Shown here: positions 60,069 through 64,000 of the stretch, in pieces
Position numbering within the stretch: position 1 is the first letter of the stretch
Layout: each line of letters starts with the position of its first letter
DNA from: DAIDKA01 sp963726995
Lineage (GTDB): Bacteria; Pseudomonadota; Gammaproteobacteria; Steroidobacterales; Steroidobacteraceae
Assembly: GCA_963726995.1 (NCBI GenBank)
Contig: CAVSEP010000007.1
Location: 962,736-1,026,735 of the forward strand
DNA length: 64,000 bases
Direction: 5' to 3'
Translations under genes and position numbers: made by a program
Notes under the pieces: model-generated
Database searches by the model: none
What the model saw: the letters and a program-made list of their open reading frames with translations, nothing else
What the model was told of the DNA's origin: nothing

Positions 60069-60396
60069 CCGAATTCGAGAGATCTATGCAGTCTAACGCG
60101 CGAAGCAGGCCGATCCTCATGGCGCTAAGCGGCGCTAGGGTTTGCCGATAACAGTACCCCTGCTACAAACAGCAGGCAAAGTGGCTCCCCGGGGGAGGCC
60201 GAATCAAGAGCCGGCCTTCGAGGCTCGGCCGCGCCGCAATTGCGACTATCGATGCCGAGCCGCAAGCTGTCGGCGAGTATCCGATGACCACGGAGCGGAT
60301 CGAGCGGATGAGCTGCTGATGCTTGTGCTCGAACTTCCCGGTCAGGGATCTCAGCTCGGCTTCCGGCGCACAAGAGCTGTCCACCACGGCGCGATA
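60069..60396. other. Intergenic stretch upstream of the GFA gene
   Basis: About 330 bp with no convincing gene. A small minus-strand frame (60163-60387) is open but shows no family pattern. GTCTAAC at 60091-60097 (GTTAGAC on the minus strand) fits the integron core-site form, but no matching second core was found at the proper distance. Confidence 0.45.
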
Positions 60397-60795
60397 TTAC
60401 CCGGCACTACCTGGTGGATCCGTCTCGTGAAACACCGCTTCGATCTTGTAACCGTCAGGATCCCTGACAAATGCGGCGTAATACCCCGGACCATACTTCG
60501 GCCGCGGTCCTGGAGACCCTTCGTCCAGTCCGCCCTGGTCGATCGCAACCCGATGGAAGGAATCGACCGCGGCGCGGCTAGGTGCTGTGAGGGCCAGATG
60601 CCAACCCAAACCGGGCGCTCGCGCTTCAGCCCCCACCGCAAATATGGCGAGGGATTCATCTGGTCCGACGGCACCGTAGCCGGCCCCGCGCTCGGTAGTC
60701 CAAAGCCGGCGTACGCCAATGGTTGCCAACACCTGATCATAGAACGAGAGAGACCGGATGATGTCTGAGACCCCAAGAGACAGGTGATCGATCAT
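60397..60795 (-). CDS. VOC family (glyoxalase-like) protein
   Basis: A 132-residue vicinal-oxygen-chelate protein. MIDHLSLGVSDIIRSLSFYD starts the first beta-alpha-beta-beta-beta unit; HLALTAPSRAAVDSFHRVAI and YYAAFVRDPDGYKIEAVFHE form the second. Metal-ligand candidates are His4, His in WHLALT and Glu in IEAVFH. Substrate unknown. Stand-alone gene. Confidence 0.88.
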   Translation of the reverse strand: MIDHLSLGVSDIIRSLSFYDQVLATIGVRRLWTTERGAGYGAVGPDESLAIFAVGAEARAPGLGWHLALTAPSRAAVDSFHRVAIDQGGLDEGSPGPRPKYGPGYYAAFVRDPDGYKIEAVFHETDPPGSAG

Positions 60796-60879
60796 GGAGA
60801 GTCCGTCCGGCTACCGCCGCGGCCGAACGGCGACACGCATCATTTCGACATGCAGTCTTGTCACGGCAGGCGCCTCAGA

Positions 60880-61395
60880 TTATCGCCACAGCCGACCGAT
60901 GATGTGATTGCGCATGACCGCGCCGTAGTTCCGGCTATCCTCACTTGGGTCTCGATTGTCTCCCATCACAAAGTACGCCCCGGCAGGCACCTGCACTTTG
61001 CGCATGAACTCGCGCTGCGTTGCGGGCGACTGCAGGTAGGGTTCCGCGAAGGGTTTGTCGTTTATGTATGTAACGCCATTGCGAATTTCTATTGACGAAC
61101 CCCCGATCGCGATCACTCGCTTCAGATCGGCGACCGACGGATCCTCCGGGTACTCGAAAGCGACGATGTCACCGACTTGCGGATCGGCCTTACAGTAGGA
61201 CCACGAGGAGACCAGAACCGCGGTGTCCTGATGTATTGCGGGCTCCATGGACGGGCCGGGTTCCTTGAATCGCTGAAGGCCGAATGCGCGCGCCGTAAAG
61301 AACGCCTCGGGAACCTGCAGCGGGTTGCGTACCCACAGAACTGCCTCGGCACCAACTATCAGTAACAGTATCAGTAGTGTGACAAGGCTCTTCAC
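60880..61395 (-). CDS. lepB: Signal peptidase I, short form
   Basis: Type I signal peptidase of 171 residues with a single N-terminal TM (LVTLLILLLIVGAEAVLWV). Catalytic Ser is in GPSMEPAI and the general-base Lys in DLKRVIAIGGSSIEIRNG. The box E motif GDNRDPSEDSRNYG follows. The usual gammaproteobacterial LepB has two TMs and a large beta insertion (about 320 residues in E. coli), so this compact form resembles accessory or Gram-positive-like enzymes. It stands alone among accessory genes and is probably a second, specialised peptidase. Confidence 0.9.
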   Translation of the reverse strand: MKSLVTLLILLLIVGAEAVLWVRNPLQVPEAFFTARAFGLQRFKEPGPSMEPAIHQDTAVLVSSWSYCKADPQVGDIVAFEYPEDPSVADLKRVIAIGGSSIEIRNGVTYINDKPFAEPYLQSPATQREFMRKVQVPAGAYFVMGDNRDPSEDSRNYGAVMRNHIIGRLWR

Positions 61396-61568
61396 GACGT
61401 CTTTTCCCCCGCTACTGAGTCACGTTGGGTAAATTCCGCTTCGACGTTGGCTTAAGAATCTCGATCCTGGACCAGGTGCCGTTCCATACAACGGGCTCCC
61501 CAGTTCGATTGGAAAACTCGATGGCGCCCGGCGATCGTAGCAAGACTTTTCGCGATTCCGCGTATGTG

Positions 61569-62000
61569 CTATCCGACCTGGATCGATGGGGGACGGCCCG
61601 CTGAAGCGTAAGGGTCGGATTCTACATAGGCAATTACACTATCCACCAGGTGACGCAGATTGGCTTCGGGTGTGCCGCGAACCAGCTGTTCGAGATCCTC
61701 GCCGGCGACCGCAAACGGAGCAGTCAATTTCATCTCCCCGGGTCGCGGGACTTCACAGGGCGAGATCAGCGCCTGACGAAGCAGTCGCAACACGTTCTGT
61801 TCCATGTCCGATCGCACGGGAATCTGCTCGGCATCGAAGTGGAGCAACCCGATGGTCCGGCGCCCCGTCGCGCTGGAAAATCGACGAGGAAGGTAAACAA
61901 GATGCTCGGAGCCGTGCTCATCCGTGCCATAGAGGGTGGTCGACCCACCGTCCAGAGCGTAGTCCGCGGTGTAGAAAGTCAAACTCAGGGGCAAGTTCAT
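61569..62000 (-). CDS. Hypothetical protein
   Basis: A 143-residue soluble protein. It begins MNLPLSLTFYTADYALDGGS, includes EHGSEHLVYLPRRFSSATG and an alpha-helical middle (DMEQNVLRLLRQALISPCEV), and ends in a Pro-rich tail. No family recognised and no signal peptide. It lies downstream of the second DHFR-like gene on the same strand with 60 bp between. Confidence 0.65.
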   Translation of the reverse strand: MNLPLSLTFYTADYALDGGSTTLYGTDEHGSEHLVYLPRRFSSATGRRTIGLLHFDAEQIPVRSDMEQNVLRLLRQALISPCEVPRPGEMKLTAPFAVAGEDLEQLVRGTPEANLRHLVDSVIAYVESDPYASAGRPPSIQVG

Positions 62001-62060
62001 CCGGTCTCCCCCCCTGGCGTGCCGGTTCAGGGGCGCTGCCGCATCCGCTGCAACCGTTTG

Positions 62061-62729
62061 TCAGGCGCCATTGTGCCCTTGACGCCGGAGTACGACATGG
62101 GTGGCTTTCTCCGAGGAAACGAACTGGACGCATTCGTATCCCAGGGCGCGCATGTCAATTCCGTCGAACAGATGCTCTCCTGCGCCGAGGAGGACCGGCG
62201 AGATTGCAATGTGCAGCTCATCGATGAGGCCCGCACGAAGGAATTGCTGAACGGTGTTGGGTCCGCCGCCAATGCGCACATCTTTTCCGTTTGCTGCATC
62301 GCGCGCCTGCTGTAGCGCCTGGTGAATACCGCCCGTGACGAAATGAAATGTTGTACCGCCTTCCATCTGTATGGGCGGGCGCGCGTGGTGCGTCAAAATG
62401 AAAGTTGGAACATGATAGGGCGGATTCTGCCCCCACCATCCCTTCCAGTCCATGTCGGGCCAGGACCCTCGAATCGGTCCGAACATGTTTCTTCCGAGAA
62501 TCCAGGCACCGACGTTCTTGAAGCCCCGCGCGGCGAAGTCGTCATCGATTCCGGTAGTGCCACCGTCGGCGCCAAATAGGGTTCGTTGGAAAGTGCGTGT
62601 CGGAATCAGCCATTGGTGCAAATCCGTCCCGCCCAGGCCAAGCGGATTGCTGATGTCCTGACTCGGGCCAGCCCCGTATCCGTCAAGCGAGATGGTAAAG
62701 CCCTCGACTCGGACGCGTGCCATTTTCAT
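62061..62729 (-). CDS. Dihydrofolate reductase family (RibD_C) protein
   Basis: A 222-residue RibD C-terminal/DHFR-like reductase. VRVEGFTISLDGYGAGPSQD starts the fold, VGAWILGRNMFGPIRG and DVRIGGGPNTVQQFLRAGLI are the nucleotide-binding segments, and DELHIAISPVLLGAGEHLFD the closing motif. Full length and intact, in contrast to the other DHFR-like gene at 55.5 kb. The first ATG (62729) has GGAAGG just upstream; a second in-frame ATG two codons later is also possible. Substrate unknown. Confidence 0.9.
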   Translation of the reverse strand: MKMARVRVEGFTISLDGYGAGPSQDISNPLGLGGTDLHQWLIPTRTFQRTLFGADGGTTGIDDDFAARGFKNVGAWILGRNMFGPIRGSWPDMDWKGWWGQNPPYHVPTFILTHHARPPIQMEGGTTFHFVTGGIHQALQQARDAANGKDVRIGGGPNTVQQFLRAGLIDELHIAISPVLLGAGEHLFDGIDMRALGYECVQFVSSEKATHVVLRRQGHNGA

Positions 62730-62753
62730 GCCTTCCTTTCGATTGCATTGTTT

Positions 62754-63392
62754 TTAGGCCGCACGTGGCCAACGGTCCAAACCAGCGCTGGAACTGTTGG
62801 AAACGTGACCACGCCAAAGCAGCCACGCCGTCACGTAACCCCAAAGTCCGAATATGCGCTCTACGGTTACGACGAAGCGCATGTCCGTGAGGTTGCCATC
62901 CTGTGTCGCCGTGAGCAAGGAGCTCACACCGACAATTGCCCCTACACCCACGACCAGGTGGCCGACAATGATCGCGGCAATTGGAAGCAGCGTCGCCAAC
63001 AAGCCCAGTGTTCCAACTACTTTGAGTTCTCTTTGGCGATGCAGGAACGCGACTGACCATAAAAGCATCGCCAGGAGCATGAAGGCGGCGTACAGAAGGT
63101 AGTAGCGGGCAGATAGGAGCGGCGAAACCCCGAGGGCCACTTGAATCCGGGTGGCAGCCGCAACGGCGAAACAGACGAACGCCGCGCGATTCAGGGGCTT
63201 GTGTATACCCATTTCGTCGGAGAAGGCCCACACCGCAATTGTGGCCAACGCCAGCGTCAATATTTTCAGCGGTGCCAGGGAGACGGCTGTATGAGTCATT
63301 GCCAGTGTCAGAAATGCTGCAATGGTCAACGTAACGGCGGCCACCTTCGCATTCTGTGTTTGCGTTCGGCCGGACGAAATGGATGTGTTCAT
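62754..63392 (-). CDS. Hypothetical multi-pass membrane protein
   Basis: A 212-residue protein with about six TM helices (for example VAAVTLTIAAFLTLAMTHTA, LLYAAFMLLAMLLWSVAFLH, LGLLATLLPIAAIIVGHLVV). A short soluble N-terminus (MNTSISSGRTQTQNAK) precedes them. The ATG at 63392 has GGGAG upstream and overlaps the end of the toxin gene. No family recognised. Confidence 0.72.
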   Translation of the reverse strand: MNTSISSGRTQTQNAKVAAVTLTIAAFLTLAMTHTAVSLAPLKILTLALATIAVWAFSDEMGIHKPLNRAAFVCFAVAAATRIQVALGVSPLLSARYYLLYAAFMLLAMLLWSVAFLHRQRELKVVGTLGLLATLLPIAAIIVGHLVVGVGAIVGVSSLLTATQDGNLTDMRFVVTVERIFGLWGYVTAWLLWRGHVSNSSSAGLDRWPRAA

Positions 63393-63712
63393 GTTGCTCC
63401 CAGGTCTTCTAGCGGTCGATATGATACCCGACAACGGAGGCAGGAATTACTGGTCATCCGAATACGCCAGTGGGTCCGGGAGTCAACCCGGAATGGGTAC
63501 AAGATGACTGCGAATGGATGTCCTCGCAGGGACACCTTACGCAGGTTCGGCGGGCGAACGATTTTGAATCGGCGTGGATTACTACTGGCCAGTGCAATAG
63601 CCCGGAGCGTCGCCAAGTGGTACCGTCGGCCAAGACCGGCACGGCGCTCTTCGTAGTAGGCGATCTGGTCCTCGTGCTCCAGCGCGGCATCTGGATGGAG
63701 CCGGTAGTTCAC
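63389..63712 (-). CDS. ParE/RelE-type toxin, C-terminus probably frameshifted
   Basis: A 107-residue frame. The first 70 residues fit a ParE-type toxin: MNYRLHPDAALEHEDQIAYY, EERRAGLGRRYHLATLRAIA and FKIVRPPNLRKVSLRGHPFA. After FAVI the usual beta-strand ending in a P-x-Y-W motif is missing, and the remaining 35 residues do not look like the family, so one or more indels near 63500-63530 are likely. It starts inside the antitoxin stop (ATGA). A broken toxin with intact antitoxin would be harmless and could reflect domestication or sequence error. Confidence 0.72.
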   Translation of the reverse strand: MNYRLHPDAALEHEDQIAYYEERRAGLGRRYHLATLRAIALASSNPRRFKIVRPPNLRKVSLRGHPFAVILYPFRVDSRTHWRIRMTSNSCLRCRVSYRPLEDLGAT

Positions 63713-63933
63713 TTCAGCCGTGCTTGAATCCGGCGCTCAAGCTCATCTGGGGTTACCAGCTGGACCTGACCTTCGTCGATCTCCCGAGCACGATGCTCCG
63801 CCACATCAAGCCAAAGGGCCTCCGCCTCTTGCTCAGGCAGGTCATCCAGACTTTCCAGAAGCCTTTCTACTAGCTTGGCCCTTTCCTGCAGAGGAAGCGC
63901 CAGGGCCTCTTCTTCAATGGTGATGGCGTTCAT
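63709..63933 (-). CDS. Addiction module antitoxin (TIGR02574-like)
   Basis: A 74-residue helical protein: MNAITIEEEALALPLQERAK, LVERLLESLDDLPEQEAEAL and WLDVAEHRAREIDEGQVQLV, ending TPDELERRIQARLK. This is the 'putative addiction module component' family that pairs with ParE-like toxins. It is the first gene of the pair, overlapping the toxin start by 4 bp, as usual. Confidence 0.88.
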   Translation of the reverse strand: MNAITIEEEALALPLQERAKLVERLLESLDDLPEQEAEALWLDVAEHRAREIDEGQVQLVTPDELERRIQARLK

Positions 63934-64000
63934 GTATGGAGTTTACCACTAGGGTCGCCAGGTACGAAAAGTCCAGTTAATACCGCAAGATGCAGACCTA

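Noticed and set aside
60091..60097. Integron core-like GTTAGAC (minus strand), and AGCTAAC at 58357-58363
   Set aside because: A real attC needs a paired inverse core 50-130 nt away with a foldable inverted repeat between. I could not find one, and no integrase gene is present.
60163..60387. Minus-strand ORF of 74 codons upstream of the GFA gene
   Set aside because: No recognisable motif, weak start and codon pattern not better than the other frames.
1..64000. CRISPR arrays, tRNA or rRNA genes, rho-independent terminators, prophage structural genes
   Set aside because: Looked for by eye on both strands; no regular spaced repeats, no cloverleaf-compatible tRNA, no GC stem followed by a T-run, and no phage morphogenesis genes were recognised.

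Overview
The window is a high-GC gammaproteobacterial chromosome segment. Gene content and order point to the Xanthomonadales/Nevskiales/Steroidobacterales neighbourhood. The evidence is the mreBCD-mrdAB-mltB-rlpA-dacA-dat-ybeD block, the lptD-surA-pdxA-rsmA-apaGH block facing amgK-murU, and a bacterial kynurenine (3-hydroxyanthranilate) cluster. This placement is inferred from synteny; no rRNA marker is present. I saw no tRNA, rRNA, CRISPR array or clear rho-independent terminator.

Layout. 0-9 kb: a divergent lipoprotein, prfA, psiF, a membrane-protein/response-regulator/histidine-kinase operon on the minus strand, prmC, a cyclophilin, mtgA, a glycosyltransferase and hslO. 9-13.4 kb: the gatCAB operon on the minus strand, with a TnpB-family gene inserted between gatA and gatB and a frameshift in gatA. 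13.5-23.4 kb: the cell-shape and peptidoglycan block. 23.4-31.9 kb: a sulfate uptake locus with an unusually long CysA, CysT, CysW, its own two-component system, an alpha/beta hydrolase and a convergent sbp. 31.9-35.3 kb: lipA-lipB and amgK-murU on the minus strand, amgK frameshifted. 35.3-42.6 kb: lptD-surA-pdxA-rsmA-usp-apaG-apaH. 43.3-46.5 kb: three kynurenine-pathway enzymes. 46.5-64 kb: accessory DNA of small, mostly minus-strand, stand-alone genes (NTF2-like, cupin, GNAT, DHFR-like, VOC, GFA, a small signal peptidase, small membrane or secreted proteins), ending in a toxin-antitoxin pair. GC looks lower toward the end and several genes are frameshifted.

How parts work together. The sulfate locus looks like a self-contained regulon. 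cysA and sbp, 8 kb apart on opposite strands, each carry two tandem 11-bp repeats of the form TGTAACCsGTT/TrTAACCGrCT. In both cases the repeats end exactly 79 nt before the start codon, and a TAGsAT -10-like hexamer lies at the same offset behind them. This is the architecture expected for an OmpR/PhoB-family regulator, and the locus encodes one. CysA also has about 220 extra C-terminal residues that end in a universal-stress-protein-like fold.

Sequence quality. Five genes (gatA, amgK, a MAPEG-like gene, a DHFR-like gene, a GNAT gene), and probably the ParE-like toxin, are disrupted by one-base indels. In most cases the correct downstream frame is intact. Two lie in otherwise conserved core operons, so assembly error is a serious alternative to gene decay.
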